DNA of 36,924 nucleotides from Intestinimonas sp052065695 (GTDB lineage: Bacteria > Bacillota > Clostridia > Oscillospirales > Oscillospiraceae): contig NZ_JBQHTM010000037.1 in the NCBI RefSeq assembly GCF_052065695.1, positions 1-36,924 on the forward strand, given 5' to 3'. A program made the translations under genes and the position numbers. Below, one piece after another: positions 25,189-33,512 of this stretch. Below the pieces are notes generated by a model that was not told the origin of the DNA, did no database searches, and saw only the letters and a list, made by a program, of their open reading frames with translations. Numbering within the stretch: the stretch's first letter is position 1; every line of letters starts with the position of its first letter.

Positions 25189-25389
25189 TCACAGCGGGTC
25201 CTCTTTGGTTTTGGGGGTGGGCGGGAGCAGCTCAAAGACACGCTCGGCCTGGGGCGGCGTCCCGCCCGCAGCCAGCCAGCCCGCCACAAAGGACAGCCGC
25301 ACGATGGAAAAGAGCGCGGCCTCCGCCTCGTCATATTCATGCCGGTCCAGAAAGTTGGAGAAAGCCTCTTCCAGCTCATTGGAATACAT
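25189..25389 (-). CDS. 66-residue protein of unknown function
   Basis: Start placed at the ATG at 25389 (MYSNELEEAFSNFLDRHEYD). The promoter -10 ends at 25407, so transcription should begin near 25400 and the longer open frame to 25425 cannot be fully transcribed; ATG 25395 is an alternative. The leader would be only about 10 bases with a weak GGTGAT site. The protein is acidic and helical at the N-terminus, then has one hydrophobic stretch (LFSIVRLSFVAGWLAAGG) and a Pro-rich tail. No family recognised. Confidence 0.55.
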   Translation of the reverse strand: MYSNELEEAFSNFLDRHEYDEAEAALFSIVRLSFVAGWLAAGGTPPQAERVFELLPPTPKTKEDPL

Positions 25390-25406
25390 GCACATCACCA
25401 AACAAT

Positions 25407-25435
25407 ATTTTACACGATAAAACACTATAAGTCAA
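25407..25435 (-). promoter_or_regulatory. promoter of the 66-residue gene
   Basis: On the minus strand TTGACT (25430-25435), 17 bases, TAAAAT (25407-25412). The AT-rich divergent region (25413-25480) also holds TTTACACGAT facing ATCGTAAA, an imperfect inverted repeat that could bind the neighbouring ribbon-helix-helix protein. Confidence 0.65.
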
Positions 25436-25480
25436 AATAAAATCGTAAATCATAGTATCATCCACTAGAGGGGTGATCCT

Positions 25481-25639
25481 GTGAAGCCACTGAAAAAAAG
25501 TGTGAGTATTACGCTGGACGGTCCGGTCCTGGAGCGGGTCCAGGCCCTGGCGGAGCGGGATGACCGCTCCCTGTCCAGCTATATCAACCAGGTCCTCAAG
25601 GCCCATCTGGAGGCGCTGGACCGGAAAAAAGAGTCCTGA
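25481..25639 (+). CDS. 52-residue ribbon-helix-helix (CopG/Arc-type) DNA-binding protein
   Basis: GTG start at 25481 after AGGGGTGATCCT. The product begins MKPLKKSVSITLDGPVLERV, continues with ALAERDDRSLSSYINQVL and ends KES. This is the RHH pattern: one beta strand (VSITLD), helix A, and helix B with the SxSxYI turn. Such proteins dimerise to read DNA with the strand. It is divergent from the 66-residue gene and may regulate it. It is the last chromosomal-looking gene before the mobile-element block. No toxin gene follows, so a toxin-antitoxin role is not supported. Confidence 0.75.
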   Translation: MKPLKKSVSITLDGPVLERVQALAERDDRSLSSYINQVLKAHLEALDRKKES

Positions 25640-25706
25640 GCATCCGAAAAAAGGCGTGGAGCCATTTGGTTCCCCCTGACAGGGGTAACTTTGCAGGTGT
25701 CTGAAC

Positions 25707-25752
25707 CCCCGGCAGATATTGCTTCGGCAGTATCTGCCGGGGACTTCTTTTT
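25707..25752. terminator. hairpin terminator at the left edge of the mobile region
   Basis: CCCCGGCAGATA (25707-25718) and complement (25731-25742), then CTTCTTTTTG on the plus strand. It lies between the RHH gene and the recombinase stop. Confidence 0.75.
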
Positions 25753-25755
25753 GTC

Positions 25756-27318
25756 TCACGCACCCTTGGCGGTGGACTGACCTTTCGGCTGTGGCAGTTC
25801 CACACAGCCAATGTCATTGTAGTGGATCTCCACCGTCTGCTGAGCGTGCTTGCTCCACTTCACGTCCTTTTCGTGGATCACGATCTTTCGGATGAACAGC
25901 CGCAGCAGCTCCGGTGTCAGCTCCTGGATGTCTGTGTACCGCTTTGCCAGGGAGATAAAGTGGTCTGTGCCGGACACCTGCTCCCGCAGCCTCTGAATGG
26001 CAGTTTCCTTTTCTGGGATGGTCTTATTCAGCGCTTCCATCTCCTGGGTGTAGCTGCCGGAGAGCGTCTGGAATTGCTCCGCTGTGATCCGCCCCAGGAC
26101 GCTGTCCTCATAAAGGCGCTTGAAGATGCTGTTCAGCTCCTTACTCCGCTTCTTCATAGCGGCCAATTCCTGTTCCAGCCCACGCATCTCTTTTCGGATC
26201 TCCGCAGACTGTCTGCTGCCGATGTATGCGGCAAACTCCTGGGTGTGCTCCCTGGCCATTGCTGTCACCCGCCGCAGATCCTCCAGAACCACGTCATCCA
26301 GCACACACTCCCGGATATAGTGGGCGGTGCAGAGGGTGCCGTCCTTCTTGTAAGTCCGGCAGGTGAAGTGGTTGTAGGACCGGCTCATGGTATGGGCGCG
26401 GTGGAGCACCATGGTGCTTCCGCAGTTGGCGCACACCACCAGCCCGGAGTACTTGTTCTGCTCGTCCATCTTGGTAGGTCGCCGTTTGTGCTGACGTACC
26501 CGCTGGACGATATCCCAGACCTCACGGCTCACCAGGGCGGGGTGGGTATTTTCCAGCACCATGCATTCCTCCCTGGGATGTTCCACTTTCCGCTTGTCCT
26601 TGTAGGAACGGGTGCTGTACCGGAGATTGATGGTGTTGCCCAGGTAAATCTCATTCTCCAGCATGTTGGCAATCGTACTGTCGGACCACCCATAGGGATC
26701 ATTCAAATTCAGACTGCTATGGGCAACGCCAAAGGTTTTGTAAGCGTAGGTCGTGGGGCACAGTACCTGCTCCCGCTTTAGCAGCCGGGCGATCTGGCTG
26801 GGTCCCTGCCCGGCGGCGCACAGGGCGAAAATACGGCGCACCACGGCGGCGGCCTCCTCGTCCACCACCAGCTTCTTGCGGTCCTGCTCGTCCTTGCGGT
26901 AACCGTAGGGCGCTCTGGTGCCCAGCCGCTCCCCGCGCTCCGCCTTGGCCCGCTGCACCGCCCGGATCTTCCGGCTGGTGTCCCGAATGAACCACTCGTT
27001 AAATAGGTTCTTGAAGGGCATCAGCTCCGTGCTCTCACTCTGGTCGGTGTCCACATTGTCGTTGATGGCGATGTAACGGACGCCGAACATGGGGAAGCGT
27101 TCCTCGATGTACAGCCCCGTGTGGAGCTGGTTGCGTCCCAGCCGGGACAGGTCCTTGGTGATGATGGTGCGGATCTTCCCGTTTTCCATATCCGTCATCA
27201 TCTGCTGGAAGCCGGGGCGGTTGAAGCTGCCCCCGGAATAGCCATCATCCACATAAAAGCGGGGGTTGGGGAAGCGGTGCTCCCGTGCGTACCGCTCCAG
27301 GATATTCCGCTGGTATGG
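25756..27318 (-). pseudogene. large serine recombinase, C-terminal part without catalytic serine
   Basis: About 520 residues of a Tn4451/TnpX-like large serine recombinase. From about 27312 the frame reads QRNILERYAREHRFPNPRFYVDDGYSGG (in parts), that is from roughly residue 32 of the family onward: resolvase domain (KDLSRLGRNQLHTG), recombinase domain (GTRAPYGYRKDEQDRKK), zinc-ribbon CANCGSTM with CRTYKKDGTLC, and a coiled-coil C-terminus. The first 30 residues, with the nucleophile serine, are missing; upstream sequence instead belongs to a mobC-like gene. A start at 27393 keeps a frame open but adds unrelated residues. Its N-terminus appears to be at 35832-35927. Confidence 0.85.
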
Positions 27319-27442
27319 TATCGTTGAGCACTCTGCGGCAAAAACGCTCACGGGGAAGTCCTGCTTTCTTGGCCTTCTTATCCAAAGCAGCAAGTTCCTC
27401 CTCAGTGAAACGCAGAGTGATTTTGCGCGATCTGTATCGCAT
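27245..27442 (-). pseudogene. truncated MobC-like relaxosome protein fused into recombinase DNA
   Basis: ATG at 27442 after GGAGGTG. The first 42 residues (MRYRSRKITLRFTEEELAAL, KKAGLPRERFCRRVLND) are the ribbon-helix-helix start of a MobC-type mobilization protein. From about 27318 the DNA is that of the serine recombinase read in another frame, giving a 22-residue unrelated tail. A functional MobC would be about 100-120 residues, so this is a broken gene. Confidence 0.7.
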
Positions 27443-27487
27443 TAAAGACACCTCCAGTTCTTTGCGGCCTTTGCCGCTTTGGGGGTA

Positions 27488-27556
27488 TCAGGGGGAGAAA
27501 TCCCCCCTGACAAGTGAATGTGGCCGTCCACATTCGGTGCTTGATAAGACAGCACC
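27488..27556. other. candidate origin of transfer (oriT): three adjacent hairpins
   Basis: TCAGGGGG/CCCCCTGA (27488-27510), GAATGTGG/CCACATTC (27516-27535) and GGTGCT/AGCACC (27536-27556) follow each other, 46 bases upstream of the mobC-like start. Clustered inverted repeats upstream of mobC are typical of oriT regions; no nic sequence was confirmed. The rest of 27443-27618 shows no gene. Confidence 0.5.
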
Positions 27557-27618
27557 GTTGGATAGAGATGCTGATGCCATTGGGCATTACGGTGTTGTCT
27601 GTGGCCTCTTACTAATGG

Positions 27619-28280
27619 TTACTCATCATCCATAGAGGTTTTTGCGGCCTTCAAAATGCCCTTGGCGATTTCCTCTGCAGAGAGATCTTTCCGCTCTCTT
27701 GCAACATCAATGGTTGCGAGAAGAACGCTATTTGAGTAGACTTCTTCTCCATTGATTTCTCCCAGATGGAGAACACATTGTCGGCGCAGGCACTTACTTT
27801 GCTTGTGTCACTGTCGGGCAGCATATCGTTCATCAGCCGCTGATCCAGGGCCAGCTTTCGGCCATCGTTGGTGATGAGCAACATGAGCTGACGGCTTGCA
27901 TGGCGGAACTCGGGACGCAAAATATCACCGCGAATGACAACCACCTTGTTCACAAGGGAATCCTCGTAGGTTATGGCCTTGCAATTTGCAGGAGTGATCT
28001 CCTCATTTGAGCCGACATCTGCGTTGGCTTTCTCCATTTCCCGGATGATTTCCGCAGCGGCTTCTGTAATGCGGGTACCGTATTCTTTGACCAGCTCGGC
28101 AAAATCATCACTGACAATGGCATCCGAGTATCGCTCGAAGATGGCAATATTCTCCACATAGCAGCAGAGATACCGTTCGTTGGGCTTGGCATCGGCATTT
28201 TCGCAGAGAACAATCTCCTTGTGGCCGATATACATGGCGTGAAGGACGGTATAGTCGCCGACTTTTCTTACATCTTCCAA
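27619..28280 (-). pseudogene. conserved-element protein of unknown function, frameshifted
   Basis: Begins at a TTG (28280) with a strong AAAGGAGG eight bases upstream (LEDVRKVGDYTVLHAMYIG). The frame runs to about 27800, near DSDTSK. The likely original continuation is in another frame: CVLHLGEINGEEVYSNSVLL, then a helical end ...AAKTSMDDE stopping at 27619-27621. Without the shift it would be about 220 residues. Homologous-looking proteins occur beside conjugation genes of clostridial elements, but I do not know the function. Confidence 0.6.
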
Positions 28281-28314
28281 TTTGTTTTCCTCCTTTATTC
28301 GTTTGGCTTTATAT

Positions 28315-28349
28315 AAAAAAGGCCATCCCCAAATCATAGGGATGACCTT
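28315..28349 (-). terminator. intrinsic terminator after the VirD4 fragment
   Basis: CATCCC/GGGATG plus AAGG/CCTT stem with a single mismatch, then six T on the minus strand (A at 28315-28320). Confidence 0.75.
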
Positions 28350-28611
28350 ACACACGATTGCAGTACACCACATATCTTTGCCGCCCACCGCTGGCGTAGG
28401 GATAGCAGAGAAGCAAAACGAGGGCAGTTTTTACGCTGTCCTCGCAAAGCACTATGTGAAACGGGTCGCTCATCACATTCATCAAGCTCGGCAGTATCTC
28501 CGGCAAGCCGCCCTTCACAGACGGCGCAATGAGAAGTCCGAGCCACACAATCGGCAGGATGCCGAGTACGGCAAGAATGATGGAGGTCTGTCTGTCGTTA
28601 TCTCGATTCAC
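28348..28611 (-). pseudogene. N-terminal fragment of a VirD4/TraG-type coupling protein
   Basis: GTG start at 28611, overlapping the preceding gene. The first 65 residues (MNRDNDRQTSIILAVLGILP, then LIAPSVKGGLPEI and FHIVLCEDSVKTALVLLLCY) look like the two-helix membrane anchor of VirD4-like type IV coupling proteins of Tn1549-type elements. It then breaks into an unrelated 20-residue tail and stops at 28348. The ATPase domain (over 450 residues) is gone. Confidence 0.65.
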
Positions 28612-28804
28612 GACCGGAGCTTTCCCTTCGCTCGATTACCTTGAACTTTTTCTTTGGGGCATACCCGACCTTGATGATAAGATCGTCCACAGCATCGGTG
28701 GATTTACCCTCATTCATCAGTTCGGTTTTGGTATCGTTCAAAGCTCGAATCACTACGCCGTGTTCATAATCGTCCAAGGCGATGTGATAGCGTTCCTCTT
28801 TCAT
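28598..28804 (-). CDS. small conserved protein of integrative elements
   Basis: 68 residues, ATG at 28804 after GAGGTGTGAGCG. Charged, with YHIALDDYEHGVVIRALND at the start and a Lys/Arg tail (KKKFKVIERRESSGRESR). It lies directly before the VirD4 start with overlap, as in Tn1549-like conjugation modules. Function unknown; it may be the only intact gene of that module here. Confidence 0.6.
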   Translation of the reverse strand: MKEERYHIALDDYEHGVVIRALNDTKTELMNEGKSTDAVDDLIIKVGYAPKKKFKVIERRESSGRESR

Positions 28805-28814
28805 CGCTCACACC

Positions 28815-29012
28815 TCATCTTTCCTGATCTTTGCTTCGGTCTGCTCGGCGACGGTAGATTTCCTCCGACACACGGGAGCCGATCTCGCTCATCGCAGAAC
28901 GGGTCTTGGAAAGCTCCGCACGAATTTCCTTAGGGGACTTGCCCGCCAGCTCCTCCGGAATACGGTCAATGGCGAAGTCCTTCACATCCACTCCGAACTT
29001 GCGGCAGAGCAT
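28815..29012 (-). pseudogene. C-terminal fragment of an ArdC/zincin-like mobile-element protein
   Basis: 65 residues (CRKFGVDVKDFAIDRIPEEL ... SRVSEEIYRRRADRSKDQER, in parts). The beginning resembles the end of the metallopeptidase part of ArdC/antirestriction-type proteins, where a CxxxGVD-type helix follows the HExxH region. The upstream sequence changes abruptly at about 29013-29030 into the asparaginase cargo, so the 5' part is lost. Family assignment tentative. Confidence 0.45.
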
Positions 29013-29088
29013 ATAAGCGGGTGGTTTTGTTTATGCTGCTTTCTGGCAAGAGGACAGATGCGCTCTGTTTTGCGTGCAGCCCGTGCCG

Positions 29089-30095
29089 TTAGCAGAGCTG
29101 CTCCAGTTGAAAGGCCAGCTCGGTGCGGCCCACGACGGCGTGGTGGTTGTTGTAAAGGTTTTTGTCGTGGTAGCGGGGCAGAGAGCAGGCTTCCTCCGGC
29201 GTGATGACGCCGAGCTGGGTGAGAACCGAGAGAATGGCATACGGGACGATGGAGGAGGCGCCGTCCTCCATTTTGAGGGCAATGCCGATTCCCTTATCCT
29301 TGATGCCCACGGCATAGAATGCGATGGCGCCTGATTTACAGAAGATTCGGTCGCCGAAGGCGGCCATCAGCTGGGTGCAGATGCGATCGGTTCCCGCCAC
29401 CATTTCCGGATGTGCTGTCATGGCGGATGTGATGCGCCGGAGGATAGCGGCCCGGGTGGGGGCGAAAAGCGTGGGGAGGGACATGCGGGCGTAGCCCTGT
29501 GCCAGCCGGTAAAGGGGCAGCGCGTGGACCGGAACGCCGCAGCCGTCCACGGCCAACTGGACATCGGAGGTCTCTACGCCGCACATTTCAGCGAACACCG
29601 AGAGGATACGCTGCTGGACGGGGTGCTCCAAAGCAGTATAGCCTTCCAAAGACTCCCCTAAATGGCGGGCGGTGTGAGCATACCGGCGTGCTTTCCGGAG
29701 CAGTCGCAGTAGATGGGCACCCGGGGGATGCCGGCGATCTTCAAGGCGTCCTCGGCGGGGACATACATGGGGTATTCCGACCCGCAGCACAGCTGATCAG
29801 GGGAGAGACCTGCCTTGTGCAGGATGCTCTCCACGGCCTTTACATGAAAGGGCTCTCCGTTGTGGGAGGAACAGATGACGGCCAGTTCCTGCGGGGTAAT
29901 GCCATAATGCTCCAGCGCACCGCTTTCTGCCACGGGGATCGCCTGAAGGGGCTTGGCGGAGGAGCGGGCAAACGTAAGACGCTCCGGATCACCGAGCTTC
30001 CGAAGGATCCGGCCTGTGTGACCCGTTACCGCGATATGTCCCCGGTGGATCTGATCCACCAGATCACCGCGGTATTGATAGGCAATAACAGCCAT
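29089..30095 (-). pseudogene. asparaginase II (AsnA2-type) with a two-base frameshift
   Basis: Two frames together give one protein of about 335 residues. The first part, from ATG 30095 to about 29675, contains GHIAVTGHTGRIL, FARSSAKPLQAIPV, CSSHNGEPFHVKAVE and CSGKHAGML. The second part, from about 29672 to 29089, contains ARHLGESLEGYTALEHPVQQ, DGCGVPVHALPL and KSGAIAFYAVGIKDKG. These are motifs of the asparaginase II family (PF06089 type), which hydrolyses L-asparagine and may act on related amides. At 29672-29676 an extra CA/AC dinucleotide (CTCACACCGCC for CTCACCGCC) breaks the frame. It is 18 bases downstream of the M55 peptidase. Confidence 0.8.
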
Positions 30096-30113
30096 AGCAT
30101 ATACCTCCGTTTC

Positions 30114-30914
30114 TTAGATCACAAAGTAGAAAAAGCGCAGCACATCACCGTAATCATCGGCATCAAAGGCCACGGTGGTGGGAGAGATGAGGCTGGCGCC
30201 GGGATAGTGGGAGCATCCATAGGCGTCATAATGGTGTACATAGGTGACCTCCACGTGGAAGTGATCGGGAAGTACCGGAGGTGCGGCTGTTTTTGCCGCC
30301 GCCACAGCCTCGGCCATCATGCCCTCGATCTCCTCGCGGACAAGCTCCGGGGTCTTTGTCAGAACGCCGTAGCCGTGGCCGGATTTGGTTGGTACGGTCA
30401 GCAGGCCGGGTACGGTGCGCGCCGCAGCCGCACACATCCCCTCGTCGCCGCTGGCGAATAGGGTGGGAACGCCCCGGTAAGCGGCGGCATGGGCGTACAT
30501 CTCGAATTCTCCCCACAGCGCGCCATTGACCGTAAGGCGGAAAATACGGGAGCTTACCATCGTGTGGGACGTGGGATTTCCGGGGGCGGAGGCAGCGTCG
30601 TGAAAGCCGACCATCAGCACACCGTCATAGCTCTCGTCAAAAATACCGGTAAGGCCCACAATATCATGCGTGATCCCCCGAAGGAGACGGGCATCTCTGG
30701 GGAGCAGGGCGCAGTCAATGTTGCAGCCGTCTCCGTGCATATCCTCTATGACGACCTCGTCGGCTCCGCCGGAGAAAAGGCCGCGGGCCGCGGCGGCAGC
30801 CTCCAACGCCATTTCCCGCGCCATAGGCGCATAGCAGGCGTTGGCGGAATGCGCCTCGTCCCAGCAGGTCAAAGAGGCCACGCCTTCAATGTCACAAAAA
30901 ATGTAAAATTTCAT
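30114..30914 (-). CDS. M55-family D-aminopeptidase (DppA-like)
   Basis: 266 residues, ATG at 30914 after AAAGGAGGACTCGAGC. Zinc-ligand pattern of Bacillus subtilis DppA is preserved at nearly the same positions: Asp8 and Glu10 (CDIEGVA), His60 (EDMHGDG), His105 (VGFHDAAS), Glu136 (WGEFEMY); the catalytic His is at 117 (PTSHTM). DppA forms a decameric ring and cleaves peptides with N-terminal D-amino acids, such as D-Ala-D-Ala. Together with a DauR-like regulator and an asparaginase it suggests use of D-amino-acid peptides or peptidoglycan fragments. Confidence 0.93.
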   Translation of the reverse strand: MKFYIFCDIEGVASLTCWDEAHSANACYAPMAREMALEAAAAARGLFSGGADEVVIEDMHGDGCNIDCALLPRDARLLRGITHDIVGLTGIFDESYDGVLMVGFHDAASAPGNPTSHTMVSSRIFRLTVNGALWGEFEMYAHAAAYRGVPTLFASGDEGMCAAAARTVPGLLTVPTKSGHGYGVLTKTPELVREEIEGMMAEAVAAAKTAAPPVLPDHFHVEVTYVHHYDAYGCSHYPGASLISPTTVAFDADDYGDVLRFFYFVI

Positions 30915-31099
30915 GCTCGAGTCCTCCTTTATCAGAAGCGTAATCGTAATAAATGCAGAGCCATAGGGATTGGGAAGTATTGAGCAAAATGTCAGGGATC
31001 CACCAATAGCTGCTGTTAAATTAGATGTTCCTGGCCGGCCGCTTTACGCATCGAGACGTCAGCGCGTCCCGCCCGCGGGTGAAGCGCCGCGGCGGAAGA

Positions 31100-31759
31100 T
31101 TATGTTGCTTCGCTGCGGATACGCCGCAGGTAGCGGTAGACCGTGGGTTCGGAGATGTGCAGTTCCCTGGCGACCTGTCCGATGGAGCCCTTGGTCTGGA
31201 ATACGCCCTGCGCTTCCAGAGAGCGGAGTATCTCCAGCTTGTCGGCGGTATGCATGGCATCGGAGGGGATACCATAGCCGAGGATGGTGGAGCGGATCAG
31301 ATTGCTGGACAGCTCCGGGATGGAATCATCCAGGTTTTCGGTATAGGCGGAGCTTTCCTCCTCTTGTGGAAGAGAAAAGGAATGGAGCAGATTGGAAAGA
31401 TGCTCCGAGAGCACCAGAATATCTTCCACATCGTGGTTCACGCAGATCAGCCCCACCAGATGACCCTTTTCCTTAATGAAATAGGTGGAAGAGACGAAAC
31501 GCTTGCCTCCCCGGGTGCGGCCCTCGTAGTTGGCCACATAGTCGTGCTCCTTATAGGCTCCGGTTCGCAGCAGTTCCTTGGCCAACTCCGTCATGGGGTC
31601 GCCCACGCGGCGGCCGCTGAGATGCTCGTTGCAGGCGGCAATCACCGAGCGCTCCGGCGTGGAAACGTCATGGAGGATGATCTCATAATTCTTTCCGCAG
31701 ATCTTTCCCATAAATTCCACCAGAGGAATGTATCGCTCAAGACTGGCGTAGTTGCTCAC
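31100..31759 (-). CDS. YheO/DauR-like transcriptional regulator (PAS_6 + HTH_22)
   Basis: 219 residues from a GTG at 31759 (MSNYASLERYIPLVEFMG) after AGTAGGGATACA. N-terminal YheO-like PAS domain (residues about 5-120: NYEIILHDVSTPERSVIAAC, GLICVNHDVEDI) and a C-terminal HTH_22 (KGSIGQVARELHISEPTVYRYL). DauR of Pseudomonas, from this family, controls D-arginine catabolism. It is divergent from the NhaC-PatB operon and upstream of the D-aminopeptidase, so it probably controls both transcripts. Confidence 0.9.
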   Translation of the reverse strand: MSNYASLERYIPLVEFMGKICGKNYEIILHDVSTPERSVIAACNEHLSGRRVGDPMTELAKELLRTGAYKEHDYVANYEGRTRGGKRFVSSTYFIKEKGHLVGLICVNHDVEDILVLSEHLSNLLHSFSLPQEEESSAYTENLDDSIPELSSNLIRSTILGYGIPSDAMHTADKLEILRSLEAQGVFQTKGSIGQVARELHISEPTVYRYLRRIRSEAT

Positions 31760-31827
31760 TGTATCCCTACTTTCTCAACAATAATTCTTGCCTGATAAAA
31801 AACTCTCACATAGTGCTGCTGAAAGTC

Positions 31828-31856
31828 AGTATATCGAAAATGAATGGATAAATCAA
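31828..31856 (-). promoter_or_regulatory. promoter of the DauR-like regulator
   Basis: On the minus strand TTGATT (31851-31856), 17 bases, TATACT (31828-31833). Confidence 0.65.
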
Positions 31857-31978
31857 CACCTAATATTCTGAAAAGTAGTTGGGGATGTAATATTTTTTTT
31901 TGCAGGCCAGGGCGAAAATAGCCTTCTATGCAGCAATTTAGACAAAAAATTATCAAACTTCTTGGCACTTATGCAAGG

Positions 31979-32007
31979 TTGACAAGGGCAGTGTGATAAA
32001 TTATAAT
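31979..32007 (+). promoter_or_regulatory. perfect-consensus promoter of the nhaC-patB operon
   Basis: TTGACA (31979-31984), 17 bases, TATAAT (32002-32007). The -10 overlaps a TGATAAATTATAATCA dyad and a second CTGATA-like half lies downstream (AAATTATCAG), possible regulator sites. Confidence 0.75.
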
Positions 32008-32084
32008 CAGGAATATAACAAAATTATCAGAAGGGAGGCTCAATATCATCCCCCCCGCGTTATATTTTTAAGGAGGTATTTGTA

Positions 32085-33512
32085 ATGGAAGCTGCAAACT
32101 ACGGTATCTTGTCATTGATTCCCCTTGCGCTTACCCTGCTGCTGGCATTTTGGAAGAAGGACGCGGTCTTTGCCCTGTTCATGGGCTGTCTCTCCGGCGT
32201 TCTGCTGCTGGGGCATGACCCCGCCTTCGGCTTCTCCGCTCTGGCGGAGGAGGCTCTGGGCAACGAGGACTTCATCTGGATCCTGCTCATTCAGGTATTC
32301 ATTGGCATTATGATCGCGTTCTTCATGAAGGCGGGCGTGGTCAAGGCGTTTGCGGAGATGATCGCCGGTAAGGTGAAATCCCCCCGCAGCGTAAAGCTGG
32401 CCACCTGGTTCATCGGCCTGTTCACCATCGACGACTACATGAGCCCCCTGCTGCGCGGCGTGGTCATGCGTCCCTTGACGGATGAGATGCGTGTGCCCAG
32501 AGAGAAGCTGGCCTTCATCCTCGACTCCACCTGCGCCTCCGTGTGTACCCTGATGCCCTTCATGGCATGGGGCGCCTACGTGGCCGGTCTGGTGGCGGAT
32601 CTGGGCGGCCCTGTGACCTCTAACGAGCAGGGCGTGAGCGTCTACATCAGCGCCATCCCCTTTAACTTCTACGCGATTCTGATGGTGCTCATCACACTGC
32701 TCTCCGCACTGGAGATCTTCCCCGACTTCGGGCCCATGCGCAAGGCGGAGCAGCGCGCCCGCACCACCGGCAAGCTGCTGCGTGACGGCGCCGTTCCCAT
32801 GATGGGCACCGAGCTGGAGGAGCTGCAGAAGGGCAACGACAGTGATGTAAAGCCCAACGTCATGCTGGACTTCCTGATCCCCATCATTATTCTGGTAGCC
32901 ACCGCCATCTGGACGTACATCGCCAAGGGCGGCGTGAAGATCCTGGAGTGCTTCATCATCACCGTGATCTATATGTCCATCGAGCTGAGCATCCGCAAGG
33001 TGTTCAAGAGTGTGACCGATCTGGTGAACACCGCCGTGCAGGGCATGAAGAGCGTCATGTCCGCCACGCTGATCCTGGCTCTGGCCTACTGCATCAACAC
33101 CATCACCAAGTCCATGGGCGCCGCCGACTTCCTGCTGGGCGTCTGCGAGAGCTGGATGACCCCCGCCCTGTTCCTGTCTGTGACCTTCATCGCGGGCGCG
33201 GTGATCTCCTTCTTCACCGGCTCCTCCTGGGGCACCTTCGCTATCTGCATTCCCATCGCCGTTCCCATGGCCTACTCCTTCACCGGCGGCCAGCTGGGTA
33301 CGCTGGTCTACGCCGCTGTGGGCGCCGTTGTCAGCGGCGGCCTGTTCGGCGACCATTGCTCCCCCGTTTCCGACACCTCGGTGCTCTCCTCTCTGGGCGC
33401 CGCCTGCGACCACATTGACCACGTCCGCACCCAGCTGCCCTATGCGCTGCTGGCGGCGGCAGTGTCCATCATTCTGTGGATCGTCGTTGCACTGGTTGGT
33501 GGCGCTGTATGA
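32085..33512 (+). CDS. NhaC-family Na+/H+ antiporter
   Basis: 475 residues, ATG after AAGGAGGTATTTGTA. About 11-12 membrane segments; NhaC-type motifs include TIDDYMSPLLRGVVMRPLTD, DSTCASVCTLMPFMAWGAYV, FFTGSSWGTFAICIPIA and GGLFGDHCSPVSDTSVLSS. Members of this family exchange sodium for protons, and some (MleN-type) exchange organic acids or amino acids. Its stop overlaps the start of the PLP enzyme by four bases (ATGA), so transport and the lyase are made together, which favours an amino-acid or thiol-linked substrate over pure pH control (inference). Confidence 0.93.
   Translation: MEAANYGILSLIPLALTLLLAFWKKDAVFALFMGCLSGVLLLGHDPAFGFSALAEEALGNEDFIWILLIQVFIGIMIAFFMKAGVVKAFAEMIAGKVKSPRSVKLATWFIGLFTIDDYMSPLLRGVVMRPLTDEMRVPREKLAFILDSTCASVCTLMPFMAWGAYVAGLVADLGGPVTSNEQGVSVYISAIPFNFYAILMVLITLLSALEIFPDFGPMRKAEQRARTTGKLLRDGAVPMMGTELEELQKGNDSDVKPNVMLDFLIPIIILVATAIWTYIAKGGVKILECFIITVIYMSIELSIRKVFKSVTDLVNTAVQGMKSVMSATLILALAYCINTITKSMGAADFLLGVCESWMTPALFLSVTFIAGAVISFFTGSSWGTFAICIPIAVPMAYSFTGGQLGTLVYAAVGAVVSGGLFGDHCSPVSDTSVLSSLGAACDHIDHVRTQLPYALLAAAVSIILWIVVALVGGAV

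Noticed and set aside
25481..25639. RHH protein as antitoxin of a toxin-antitoxin pair
   Set aside because: No adjacent co-directional toxin-like gene; the only neighbour is divergent and unlike known toxins.
27319..27393. ATG at 27393 as the genuine start of the recombinase
   Set aside because: The 25 added residues are mobC DNA read out of frame and the conserved serine-containing start is missing.
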